The notes beneath the pieces were generated by a model. That model did not search any database and had not been told where the DNA came from. It saw nothing but the letters and a program-made list of their open reading frames with translations. This document shows positions 28,081 through 39,178 of a stretch of DNA of 64,000 nucleotides, piece by piece (the stretch's first letter is position 1; every line of letters starts with the position of its first letter). The translations under genes and the position numbers were made by a program. The stretch covers positions 7,016,861-7,080,860 of the forward strand of contig OX381716.1 of NCBI GenBank assembly GCA_947462335.1, written 5' to 3'. Source of the stretch: Harmothoe impar (taxonomy: Eukaryota; Annelida; Polychaeta; Phyllodocida; Polynoidae).

Positions 28081-28589
28081 CCTTGGTTCCACATGGTGGC
28101 ACCACCAGTTGGCTACCCCACCCCTTCAGCATGTAAAATAATTTTCTCCAAGACCTCTTCTCCTCTTCCCCGGGGAGTACATTGAGTGGTCGCACAAGTT
28201 ATGATAATTTTAAATCATATGCACCATATTGCCAAAGCCAATCAAATATCCAAAGAATCTGAAGTTCTGCATTGGTCATCCTTCTGCAATGAGACTTAGT
28301 CAGTGTTAAATTGAATGGGTCCTAAATCAATCTATCTGTGAAACTTGAATTATCTATTATAAACAATATGATAAACACTAATTCTTGTTGCTTGGGACGG
28401 TAAGTTTATTTCTTGAATGAGGGGAATAAAACGGCTCTCTCATTGAGGTCTTCGTACAGTTCCTTTAGAGCGGTATAATGTTAATACACAGCATTTAACA
28501 GAGATTTTACGAGTTCCTTCCACCCATGAAATGACTTGTATATTTTCTTTTCTTTAATATGGAATTTTTACAGTATCAGCATCAGAATA
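28081..28589. other. Noncoding 3' flank of the secreted-protein gene
   Basis: The right half matches 23265-23600. No gene of its own. Confidence 0.5.
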
Positions 28590-28595
28590 TTTATT
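28590..28595 (-). terminator. Poly(A) signal of the secreted-protein gene
   Basis: TTTATT on the plus strand reads AATAAA on the minus strand, 40 bp after the stop codon. Confidence 0.6.
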
Positions 28596-28634
28596 CATAA
28601 ACCTATATGGCCATTTCAAACTGATCATGTTCCC

Positions 28635-29906
28635 CTAGCCAAAATAGAACATATTGTAGGTCGCGATTCGGTATCTGCGTCTATAGATGAGTGAAGCCGA
28701 TTTCTGTGCAGAACGATCTGAAACAGCTGAATACTTTACCCCAGACTTTAAAACCAGCTTTCCTGAACCATACCATGGACTAGCTTGGTACATAACCTTT
28801 GCTCCATCAGTGCGGCAATATCTACGACGGTGGTTACATGGATAGTTCTTAATGTATGAAGCTGCACGTCTAACATCAAAGGCCTGTCTGGGGGGGCTGC
28901 TTGCAATGAAGATGTTTCTTTTGTACTGTCGGAAGCTGACAAAACATGGCCCCTTGCATCCAGCTGTATGGGGGGCGAAAGTACCTACAGCATCATAGGC
29001 CACCACGTGCCAGTTACGAAAGCTATATTTGTCTTTGAGAAACGTATGCACCTGTTTGGCATAGTCAGAATGACTTCTGCTCTTCAGCTGTGCCGATTTC
29101 TGTTGCATGTCTGACTTGAACTGGTTCGGCCATACTTTATTGAGGACACTGTCAGCATTTTGCATGGCTTTTGCAACTAGTTTGAGGCGGTCTATCCACT
29201 TTTCAGATTCTCCACGGTTAGCCTGGTTGAATCGCTCCTCAGCTATCTCAATATTGGCAGCTTTGACCATGAGAGACAGAAGCCCCTTCATGAAACGCTG
29301 GGTTGCTGGGCGGTGATTCTTTGAGTACACCATGGCTGCCTTAAGCAGGTTCCTACTAAAGATCTGATCATTGCTAACAATACTGTCAAACAGTGCAAAG
29401 CCTGCATTTTTATATTGAGCATCGTATGTGCGCAGGAAATCATATATAGCATCCCCCTTGTCAGGAGCTGTCATCACACTCATCAGCTTACTGTCGAGCA
29501 ATCTAATTGAGAACTCAATATCAGCAAATTTGATCTTCATGTCCTGCCATTTGATGATGTTCTTAATTTCTTCAAGTTGGCTTTTTATCTGATCTAGATT
29601 CTTGTTGACCTGAGAAAAGCCCTGGGTAATTGCATCAAGAATACGGGTGTCCTCAGGTTCAAATATACTCAGGAAACCTGACAATAATTTGAAGCCCTTT
29701 GTCCAAGTGAGTGCAAAAGGTTCCACAGCATTCATACCTTTTTTGAAGTCATCTCCTTTATGGACTGTCAGGCTTCGGGTGAAGCGTTGGCCAGCTGCTA
29801 TTCCTTGTCTCATGGTCTCTTGTTGAGCTGGTGTGATTCTCACGGCCTGAGAGCCTGCTAGGAATCCCAGGATAAGGCTGAATGACAGCCATCCTACCAG
29901 ATGCAT
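28635..29906 (-). CDS. Secreted helical protein, 423 aa
   Basis: A clear signal peptide (MHLVGWLSFSLILGFLAGSQA) starts the protein. Residues of about 70-260 are predicted helical with heptad-like segments (ILDAITQGFSQVNKNLDQIKSQLEEIKNII). The C-terminal 130 residues look globular, with four Cys (CKGPC, CNHRRRYC) and a basic tail. The architecture recalls rapunzel/SE-cephalotoxin-like secreted helical proteins of aquatic animals, but that is resemblance in layout only and no toxic role is claimed. A TTATTTCTAG acceptor 27 bp before the ATG implies an upstream noncoding exon. The coding part is one exon. A deleted paralogous locus is at 23.3-23.7 kb. Confidence 0.8.
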   Translation of the reverse strand: MHLVGWLSFSLILGFLAGSQAVRITPAQQETMRQGIAAGQRFTRSLTVHKGDDFKKGMNAVEPFALTWTKGFKLLSGFLSIFEPEDTRILDAITQGFSQVNKNLDQIKSQLEEIKNIIKWQDMKIKFADIEFSIRLLDSKLMSVMTAPDKGDAIYDFLRTYDAQYKNAGFALFDSIVSNDQIFSRNLLKAAMVYSKNHRPATQRFMKGLLSLMVKAANIEIAEERFNQANRGESEKWIDRLKLVAKAMQNADSVLNKVWPNQFKSDMQQKSAQLKSRSHSDYAKQVHTFLKDKYSFRNWHVVAYDAVGTFAPHTAGCKGPCFVSFRQYKRNIFIASSPPRQAFDVRRAASYIKNYPCNHRRRYCRTDGAKVMYQASPWYGSGKLVLKSGVKYSAVSDRSAQKSASLIYRRRYRIATYNMFYFG

Positions 29907-31999
29907 CTTGATGCTTGATTGACCCTCTCTGACCTAGAAATAAGTAAAGATTCAGTATATTCTAAAGTTTGCACTGATTACTTTTCTCTGTTTCCAGAAA
30001 ATACATGATATCCATCTCAGAAACACGACAGCCAGCAGCAATTACAGCTACATTGCAGACCTAGCCATCAAATGCTGAATACTCAAAGGAATTTGGAAAT
30101 CTATCGCAACCGTTGCTGCGATGAAAAAGCTGGGCTGATATTATGAGTCAAGGCTACATGCCTGTCAGCCTAAGGGAGACTGCCCAAATAAGGCACAATA
30201 GTAGAGAATATAAGGTATTGGACAAAACCTATTCCAGTACACAGACCCTTTGTTGCAACAACAAATATATTACACCCATATTAATATTTTCCAGCGTTTA
30301 CACTAAAACAAATTACTGAGGGAGGGAAGCTTCCCTAAAGTATGTACGCATTCCAGAAAATAGACCCCCCACTCCCCATGTTTCATTGTGTATGTATTAG
30401 GGTGACCCCCCACTCATTTGAGAAACTGACCTCCCCCCTATTTTTTCACTGATTACTGATATTATTATTTTTTCACTGATTACTGATATTATCCTTCCCT
30501 ACAGGTGGGTTTTTGCCATGAAGGGGTCAAATTTATTTACTCCTCCCCCTCCCTATGGGTCAAAATCATCGTACGCGGGCACTTTGAAGTATAGATGCCC
30601 GCAGGTAATATATTTTTACCTTCCCCTTGACCAGAACAGATTTTTCCTCCCCCGTGCTGAAAATGATCATTCCATAAATGACTTATATAAGGAAACCACA
30701 TATAGGTATAGTAGCTCTAAAACGTAATTATCACACCATTCCATTTATGCCCGCTCTAGGTGTTTTGACAAATAAAACTACCAATTTTTCATGATCATAC
30801 ATGTAATGGAACTGCAATAGCTATATCCTCTTTGGACCATGACAAATGTAAAACAACTATAAGTGAAATATTACATCATAAAGCAGTTTTTTTGCTTACT
30901 TCTATGTTTGGATTCCCCTGATTTCTCTCACAAAAAAGTCAAAATGATAAAATGGCTCTGGACTCCCCCCCCCACCCCCACCCCTGTTTTCATGTACACT
31001 TTTATATACATTTGCAATGACCCCCCCCCCTGGGAGCTTGCATATTTATGGAAGCCCCTTAGTAGTTAGGCCACTCCAACTGAGAAACTTGTTTCTCATC
31101 ACTAAGCCATGAGAAATATTTTTTCTTCTTCTCTTTTTTGATGAGGCCTAAATCGTATAGGGTATTGCAGGCTCTCGGAGAACCAAATCATATCTTAGTA
31201 ATTAAGGGAATAAGGATGTGAGGAGGTTGTAAATATATTTCCTCCAGCCCATTACCTTTGTTGCACTGTAAGCTTTAATTATATACCAAATATATATGCT
31301 CATCTATGTCTTATTTTCTCATGTTTTTCCATTCAAATTTGCAAAAACTTAAAACATAGAATTTCAGATTTCGGTGATGTGCGCGGTGATGAGAAACAAG
31401 TATATTATTTGGAGTGGCCTTACCTGGGAGTGTGTTCGTCTGATGAGCTGGGATGTGTTTGGAGCTGTCAGCTCCTGCTGTGTGTTTATATGGAGCTGTA
31501 TCATGCCTGGTGTCTGGGAACCTCTCAGCTGCTGTTACCGATGAATCATTTGGTAACAATGAGGGGGGTGGGTTTTTGTGCGGAGCGTGTGAAATGTTTG
31601 CACCCCACCTGATCAAGGGGTCGAAAATTACCCCGCCCCCCACCCATGGGTTGGAAAATCAGCACGCGTACCAGCCCTTTTAGTCATAGTAACATGCACG
31701 CTTCTTTTGCTCAAACCAGGTCAAATTTCCTCCCTCCCTGGTCAAGGGGTTAAAATTTATCCCCCCCCCCCTCATGTTCATTACCTTAGTTTTCTGATGT
31801 TAGGGAGTATGTGGGTGAATTTAACAGGGATGTGTAACCCCCCTCTCTCCATACTACGGGGTTAATAAAGTGTTGTCCCCCTTCCCTCCCTAAAAAAAGT
31901 GGGATTAGACAACAGTCATGCAAGATCTATTTTGTATAGAAATGTATGGGCTTTTGTACAGAAAACAGGTGACATGTTTTACCCTCTGTGTCCAACATT

Positions 32000-32240
32000 G
32001 TAAACAAAGATGGTTCCCTCACTATTTAAAACGATGTATTTATCCTGATTTGGCCATATATGATTACAAATATAATGTACTTTTAATGGACAATACCAAT
32101 TTATAGTTAGAATGCATGAATCATCAGATATGTTGTTATCTGGTCCTTTAGAAATATAGCCACTCCTGCAACATTGAAAATCTGCTGGACCAAATGTCCT
32201 GTGGAATGAAAAGGTTTTCTCAAAGACTGCACTCACACTT
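32000..32240 (+). repeat. Dispersed repeat, copy 1
   Basis: Shared phrases with 58400-58615 include AATGCATGAATCATCAGATA, AACATTGAAAATCTGC, GGACCAAATG and CCTGTGGAATGA in the same order and orientation. Confidence 0.65.
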
Positions 32241-32320
32241 CCTGCACATCTTAATGGCAGCATAATGCAATAATGCATCATGCCCTGGTCCATGATGATG
32301 CATGAATGCAGCCCCGGTGA

Positions 32321-32800
32321 GTAACCAGGTCCGGGAAATGAAGGGAAATCCTCCCCAGAGGCATTATTTACACCAGTGTTAATTTTCACAACATAGGTAG
32401 GTGTGAAAACACTGCAGGGCTAAAATTAGCAACGGGTTTGCTTGTAGCATAAACACTACAGGGTTGGAATTAGCAACGGTTTTCTAATAACCAATTTGCT
32501 GAATTTTCCATCAATTTGCTGTTAAGTGTATTTATCCCATAAGATAGATTAGTGTGTGCCCTTGAATCATACATGGGGAATAGTGAATCATACATGGGAT
32601 TGCTATGAAATCGCATATAAAAAAGTTATTTCTATAGACTTTCCCTCTGTGTTCCTCCACTTGAACCAGTAGGCAGTGAGCCCTTATCAGTGTCACCAGG
32701 GTGACCAAAATAACAGCCCCACTCCTGCATTGTGAAAATTAACACTGGTGTAAATAACAGCTCTGGGGAGGATTTTCCTTCATTTCCCGGACCTGGTAAC
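32321..32800. repeat. Inverted repeat with 71-bp arms
   Basis: The arm at 32321-32391 is the reverse complement of 32730-32800 with about five differences; the loop is about 340 bp. Ends read GTAACCAGGTCCGGGAAATG and CATTTCCCGGACCTGGTAAC. It could be a foldback element or hairpin RNA source. Confidence 0.75.
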
Positions 32801-33057
32801 CCACCAGTACTAGATTCAAGCATCATGCCAACCCTATGGGTTGATATAATGCACCAATGCAGAAGCGTATAGTCACTTGCTGGGGCTGCATCAACTACTA
32901 AGCATATAATTCATAACTTGTGGTTTCGAGCCTAACTGCACTAATCAGAAAATTACAGCTTTGGTACATGATAAGTAGACCAGGGTACTGGGTGACCCGT
33001 GTTGTTGTGTTGATAACAGTGTTATCTGTGTGTACTGATATAGTCCAAAATAAAAGG

Positions 33058-33232
33058 TACCGTAAATTCCCGCGGGTTATACGCGAACCAAACCCTTGGT
33101 GTACTACATCATTCCTAAAGTCTAGGTTTTTGGCAAATCGCAATTTTCAGACCTCTGGTCTGGGTTATAAGGTTCTCTCAAAGGGGTGCGGGTTATACGC
33201 GAGATGCTGGTTATACGCGGGAATTTACGGTA
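33058..33232. mobile_element. MITE of the TACCGTA family, 175 bp
   Basis: A perfect terminal inverted repeat TACCGTAAATTCCCGCG is present at both ends, with GGTTATACGCG phrases next to them on both sides. Confidence 0.75.
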
Positions 33233-35790
33233 GGTCGGCCCTGTTTTGATAGGCATTGTTGGGTGACATGAGACAAACCTTTCCTTTTTTGGCCTAATCA
33301 GAAAAGGTAGGCCTTGATAAGTAGACTGCGTGACCTGTGTCGTTGTGTTGACAACAGTGTCTTAATGTGTATCTGGTACTGACTGCTATCTGCTCTGTAA
33401 GGTGTAGATGATGGGTGATAGGTGTAGATGATAAGTAGGGGGGGAGTTAACACAAAAATTTGGGGGCTACTCATCATCGCAAACAGGAATATCACCTTCT
33501 TTTCTCATTAATTTGAGGACTGTAACCCCCTTCGTCACCCCCTCCAATTTTAATTCCTTTTTATTTATTTTTTCTGAGGAATTGTCTAACTGCACTAATT
33601 AGAACATGGCGGCCTTGGTACATGATGAGCAGACCAGGGTACTGCGTGACCGGTGTTGTTGTGTTGATAACAGCGTCTTAATGTGTGTCTGGTACTGACT
33701 GTTATCTACTCTGTAAGGTATTGATGTAGACTGCCCATCCCCAGCAAAATCTCAAGTTCAAGGTCATATGGCAGTCACCAGAGCCTTCCTTTGGAAGGAT
33801 CTGGGAACGAGAGTATCATTACTTTCACTTTGATATCAGGCAGCCTCTCGGGGCACCTGCCAAAAATGTGATCTTTTCATGTAAAAAGATCTTAACAATA
33901 TCATCAGCATATAACTTAGCTTACTCTACACAAAGCTTATAGTCTTATACTGCCCCCACGACCACAGTGTAGGTGTCGGGCGGTGTAGCACTCCCTGCTG
34001 TTAGCCTCCTCACACAGAGCTACATGTAGACCCCCCACACCTGGGCAGGTACTGGGTGCCTACAGGTGTGGTAGGTGGTGTGTGAAGGGTTAACGTGGGA
34101 GGTAAGGAGAGGGATGGGGCCAGCTGTTCTCCTCTCAGTGCATGGTGGCACCACCTGGTGAGTGGCAGGGAGGGCTGTGTACAATGCTGCTGCTGCCATC
34201 TAGTGGTAGCATACCTCGAACAGGCTGAGAGTGGGTTACCTGGGCATATGATCATTATGACCTAACTCATTATTATTAACCCTTTAAATGCCTCACTATG
34301 GCGTTCAACACACTTTTGCACTGTTTTTTGTCTGCTTTAAAACGTTATGATAGGTAGGCCTTTCTACACTGATTAGAAATTATTCGAATTAATCCTAAAC
34401 TGTCTGTATTTATCAATGAATCACTGCTTTTTTGTTGTAAAATGTATTTCACAGCTTTGTTGTAAAATGTATTTCACAGCTTTTGAACTTAAAATGGTAT
34501 TTACTTTGTTCTCAGAATAGAAATGAGGCCTTCTACTAATTGATTTCTTTTTCTGATTTAGAATGAAAATTATGTTTCTATGGCGACCAACATGTGCATT
34601 GACACCAATTTATGCCCCCAACATTCCAAAAATGGAAAGTTTTCACCAAAAATGGAATTTCCAAAATGTAGTATATATCAATTTTTGTTATATTTTTAAA
34701 CTTTATTGCTATATGGAGCCCCCTAGTGGCCAAAGTTGGTACTAAAACCCCGTAGAGAAAATAGTATTTTTTTAGTTTGAGTTTTTTCCTAAATCGGTCA
34801 TGGTTCTTTGGTTCAACCATGACGACCCATTTTCATAGATTATGTTGCAAATAATCTCCTCTAAATATTGGAGTGGTTTGGTTGAGATTTTATCGGTAAA
34901 TCTTTCATAGATTAAAAACCGTTGGGGCTAACCCATACACAGTCATAGTTGAGGGTGTCCTGTCTTCAAATGTCAATATATCATGATCTAGCACCATGAG
35001 GTATCAATTCTATTGGACTCCCTATTACATTATCACATATCAATCTCATATTATCCACAGTGATTAAGAGACCTTATGGGTGGATGAGAATTTCCCGAAC
35101 CCTGGTGTATATCTTTGACATATTGAATGTGCCTAGTGACTACACTACTTTGAAGGTGGGGCAGGATTACGTAAGATACACAGAAGAGATGAACAACAAA
35201 CACAGTTTCACTTTACATTACAAATAATTTAATTACAATGTGACTTGAGTAGTAAAGTATAGGAGTGCACCTTCCCTCTTTGTAATGACTTGTAGTAGGT
35301 ATCAAATTCACCCTCTAAGGGGCGCATCGTGCTTTAACCTACCATGCCCTTTGTTGTCATGAGGCATTCATGCATGCTGTTATTCCTGCAGGGGTTTATT
35401 AATCCTGTAAGGTCGGCTTCATGCATAAACGCAGCCCTGTTGAGTACTCACCAGCGCTGTATGAGTGCACCATGACGACAAAGGGTACAGCAGATTAAAG
35501 CACTGTGCGGGGCCCATATTGAGGGTTGTGAGTCACCAAGTGTTGCAGCAGTGGCTGTAGTATGGGGGGGGGGGGTACCACATGGACATGCTGTAGTCTG
35601 TATATCACACAGTAGTAATGAGACAGGGAGTGTCCGTGTACAGCCCCTGGACATACACAAACCTCTAAGGACAGCATCATGCCGACCCTACCGGACTGAT
35701 ACATTCCAGAAGGGTCGGTTTAAGACACTAATGTAGTGCTGGTGTGTTACTTGCCAGAGCTGGATTGGTACATCATGACAAAAAATAAAC
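33233..35790. other. Noncoding stretch
   Basis: Includes diverged duplicates of a GTGACC-GTGTTGTTGTGTTGA phrase (about 32992, 33339, 33649), a G12 run near 35565 and dispersed GCATGATGC phrases. No gene is supported. Confidence 0.4.
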
Positions 35791-36030
35791 AGGAGTCCTT
35801 GAAGCATCATGCTGTCCTGGAAGGGTTATCATAAAGCCTTGAGGCATCATGCCATCCTTATAGGGTCAACATGAAACTTTGAGGCATCATGCTGTCCTTA
35901 AAGAGTTAACATAAAGCCTTGAGGCATCAGGCTGTCCTTAAAGGGTTATCATGAAGCCTTGAGGCTTCTTGCCATCCTTAAAGGGTTAACATGAAGCCTT
36001 GAGGCATCATGCTGTCCTTAAAGGGTTAGA
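35791..36030 (+). repeat. Tandem repeat, about 40-bp unit, six copies
   Basis: Units read like CTTGAGGCATCATGCTGTCC followed by TTAAAGGGTTAACATGAAGC. They vary slightly and resemble phrases dispersed elsewhere in the window. Confidence 0.75.
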
Positions 36031-37980
36031 GAATCTACAATCAAACATATCTTGAGTCTGAATACAGGAAATGGGTTGTTTGGACCTTGGTTGGAGGAGA
36101 GCATATATTTTTACAACAAGACAATCAGAGAACTGGTCCTCATGAAAATTAAATACATAATTTCTCAAAGCTTTGAAGGCTATTGTGACCTTCCCAATTC
36201 ATTGTGAAGGTCCAAGTTGGGTGAAGTGACATCTCGTGCATTTATCTCTGCTTGAACATGGCAGCTTGCACATTTTGTACTCTCGTGAGACTATCTTTAA
36301 CTATTTGTTTTCGCAACAATAACCACATATGATTGCCTGGTAGTGTGGAAACCATTTTAACATGTTGTCCCCTTAGAGGTTGTCTATTGGTATAATGTGT
36401 TTTAGTACCCCATGTGAGGGTAGTGGTATATGTTACCCCATGTTAGGGCAGTGCTATATGTAGTAGTGTGACCACACAATATAGGTAACCTTAATTTACA
36501 TGATCCTTATGACATAGAGCTGACACATGAGGCCTAGATCTGAGTATCTAAGTACATCCAGGCAATGTAGAGAAAGGCCACTGGGTCAAAGCCCTTTTAT
36601 TGTACTTTTAACACCAACTAAGAGAAAGAAAACAATTAACACAATGTTCAAACAAGGCTTGACACACAAGGTTCAACAGATAAGTTGTGGGCTGCTGGAA
36701 GGAGGTTTGTATTTGTCCAATACTGAGATGAGGAATGGGAAGGGCGCGTTTCATGTAATACCGAGAAGAGTTGAATACCTGTTAACCACCTCAATAGGCA
36801 TCCGAGTGCACACACCTTTAGACTCTCTTACACCATATGTCAAGGGTATCAGAGGGTAAATAATAATTACATGTTAAAATGGTACAGCCCCATGCAGCAA
36901 GAAAGGGTGACTTTCTATGATAAAGTTGTGTTCATGTTGGATTTAGAAGAATACATATAACATTGTCTGGAATGTCTACATTTGCAAACATCTGATATGA
37001 GGAGATCCACAAGACAAGTATCCTTTTATTTAAGTTGAAATGCAGGATTTTGAGGTTGATTTACATTCCCTTCAGTCAAACCTGAGAAATTTGCAGTTTC
37101 ACTTTTCTCACTAACTTGTGTGAACAGCTGTCTTGCTGCATGGGAGTAAAGTGGGTTGTGTGAGGGTCCAGCAGCTTGTTGGTAACTGAGTAATAGGTAT
37201 AGGAGACCAGGGAGCTATGTACAGCTATGTCAGTAGTAGTAGTAGGAGGAGGAGGAGGAGGCTTTATACACGTATATACAGGGCACACAACAGGCCTCAT
37301 CATGTCAATAAGTGTGATAAAATCTAGCTTTTCTGCCTTACTCTTTAGTCACCATCATCACTGTATTACAAAAATAGTCAAGATGAGTTTTAAGGTGAGA
37401 TGACTGGCCACTGTGGCCAGGTAATAGGTGAGCTGCAAAGGCAGTCCTCAGGGTGCAAAGTCTGACCTGCTGCAAAGGAGCAAAGTTTGATATCAAAACC
37501 CCAAACCTCAAGGCTGTGTTCTCTCCATCTCTCTGAATGAGGATGTACATGCATATCAACACACTTCAACAAGACCCTCAACATCTAGGGGTGTCAGCTT
37601 CTAAATGGTGTCATGTAGACATTCACTTTCTTATCTTTCTCTTGATGCACATAAAACTAATCTAATTTAGTCCATGATAGTAAATATCAATACTTGTTCT
37701 TTGCCATCTAAAAGTCACTTATCTGACATAATTACACACCCCTAGATTGCTTGTTAAGAAACCCCTGGGGAAATATTCGATACATCCCCCAGCTATATGA
37801 GAAAAATATAATTGTATGTACATGAGTAATTATTGACTAAAACCCCTCGGTGTATTTCCACCACTCCACCGAGGGTCCAGTAATCGTGAAGATAGGACCG
37901 CTACGTTATCCGAGATTCTTCAAATGTTGTCCGGCTGGTCGCGGCACTGCTCTGAGGATCCCTGTACAGACTCCTACCCG
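36031..37980. other. Noncoding stretch
   Basis: A plus frame at 36527-36859 (110 codons) lacks family features. A short GGA microsatellite lies near 37240. The last 100 bp before the 14-bp array are more CpG-rich. Confidence 0.4.
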
Positions 37981-38246
37981 GCCGCCTAAAGATGGCCGCC
38001 TAAGGATGGCCGCCTAAAGATGGCCACCTAAAGATGGCCGGCTAAAGATGGCCGCCTAAAGATGGCCGCCTAAAGATGGCCGCCTAAAGATGGCCACCTA
38101 AAGATGGCCACCTAAAGATGGCCACCTAAAGATGGCCGCCTAAAGATGGCCACCTAAAGATGGCCACCTAAAGATGGCTGGCTAAAGATGGCCACCTAAA
38201 GATGGCCACCTAAAGATGGCCGCCTAAAGATGGCCACCTAAAGATG
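37981..38246 (+). repeat. 14-bp tandem array, 19 units, each with a YY1-like core
   Basis: The unit is GCCGCCTAAAGATG or GCCACCTAAAGATG. Across each junction it reads AAGATGGC, matching the YY1 core AANATGGC; one unit has AAGGATG instead. The array lies about 350 bp past the MIB2 poly(A) signal. Confidence 0.9.
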
Positions 38247-38590
38247 GCCGCCCGGCAACAGCTGCATTTCGGTGACAACAAGTTTGTAGTCAAACATCCC
38301 ATTAGCATACAACAATGTCTGGACAGAGTTTGTGTTTTGTACAAAATCACAGACCAAAGTTTCCTCCATAAATCTTTCCTGGTCAGCCCAAATAGCACAC
38401 ATTATCCTTCTACTCCTTCTACACTTGTCTCAGCTGTCTTTGAGGGTAGTCTGTGAGCCGGCCCAACTTCCAGTGACTACGGCCTGTTCCAGGATTGTCG
38501 TTTCCCGACACTGTCTTACCTGGTATCTACTGGTATGGCCACTCAAATAGAACAACTGTTTTCTCTAATGAGGGTGATTTAAAAAAATAG

Positions 38591-38596
38591 TTTATT
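38591..38596 (-). terminator. Candidate MIB2 poly(A) signal
   Basis: TTTATT on the plus strand reads AATAAA on the minus strand, 353 bp after the MIB2 stop. Confidence 0.4.
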
Positions 38597-38832
38597 GAGT
38601 GGCCTATTCAGAGAGCTTGTCTGTGTGCATTGTGTCATCCTAAGGTCAGCCAGACAGACCAGAGCAGACCCACCAGTCAGGCTTAGAGCAAGTCCTATTG
38701 GTGAGCTGACAACAATGTAGTTCCCATGACAGCCTTATATTATAGACTGACCATGTCCTAGCCACCAGCCTGACTTAGACTGACCATATCCTGGCTACCA
38801 TCCTAACTCAGACTGACCGTGCACTGACTATC

Positions 38833-38904
38833 AGCCTTACACAGGTCCGTGTGCTGAGCCTTACACAGGTCCGTGTGCTGAGCCTTACACAGGTCCGTGT
38901 AGCC
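38833..38904 (+). repeat. 24-bp tandem repeat in the MIB2 3' UTR, three copies
   Basis: AGCCTTACACAGGTCCGTGT followed by GCTG occurs at 38833, 38857 and 38881. Confidence 0.85.
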
Positions 38905-38948
38905 TCCACCTCAGCTCCAGCAGGCGTGGTGCGCTGCAGCTGTGGCAG

Positions 38949-39178
38949 TCAGTTGAAGAGGTTGATCTTGCGTGTGATGGGTTTGCGGCACATGTGGCAC
39001 ACCTTGAGGGGCTGTGCGCAGGTGGTGCAGGCGCTGTGGCCGCACATGAAGGCCACTGTGCGAGCGTTCTCCAGGCAGATGGAGCAGTTCAACGTGTCCT
39101 CCATCTCCTGCATCTTACGTTGTAACTCCCGCAGCTGTGCCTTACTCGGGTCAGAGCGCCCTGTCGTCAACGCTCCAG
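38949..39178 (-). CDS. MIB2: MIB2 last exon: C-terminal RING
   Basis: Acceptor TTGCAG precedes 39178. A short coiled coil ([15 protein letters not shown]) leads to the [24 protein letters not shown]...[11 protein letters not shown]. The protein ends ITRKINLFN then TGA. This RING is the catalytic E2-binding domain in the family. Confidence 0.93.

Larger units (their letters stand above)
29935..33057. other. Noncoding, C-run-rich stretch with an inverted repeat
   Basis: This holds several CCCCCCCC runs, a duplicated TTTTTCACTGATTACTGATA (about 30443 and 30468), a dispersed repeat near 32000-32240 that also occurs at 58400-58615, and the inverted repeat listed separately. No gene is supported. 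Confidence 0.45.

Noticed and set aside
36527..36859. Plus-strand 110-codon frame
   Set aside because: No family features, no convincing splice sites or promoter; left as noncoding.
37981..38246. CRISPR-like array
   Set aside because: Units are 14 bp with no unique spacers; this is a eukaryotic minisatellite. The same applies to the 38-bp array at 55721.
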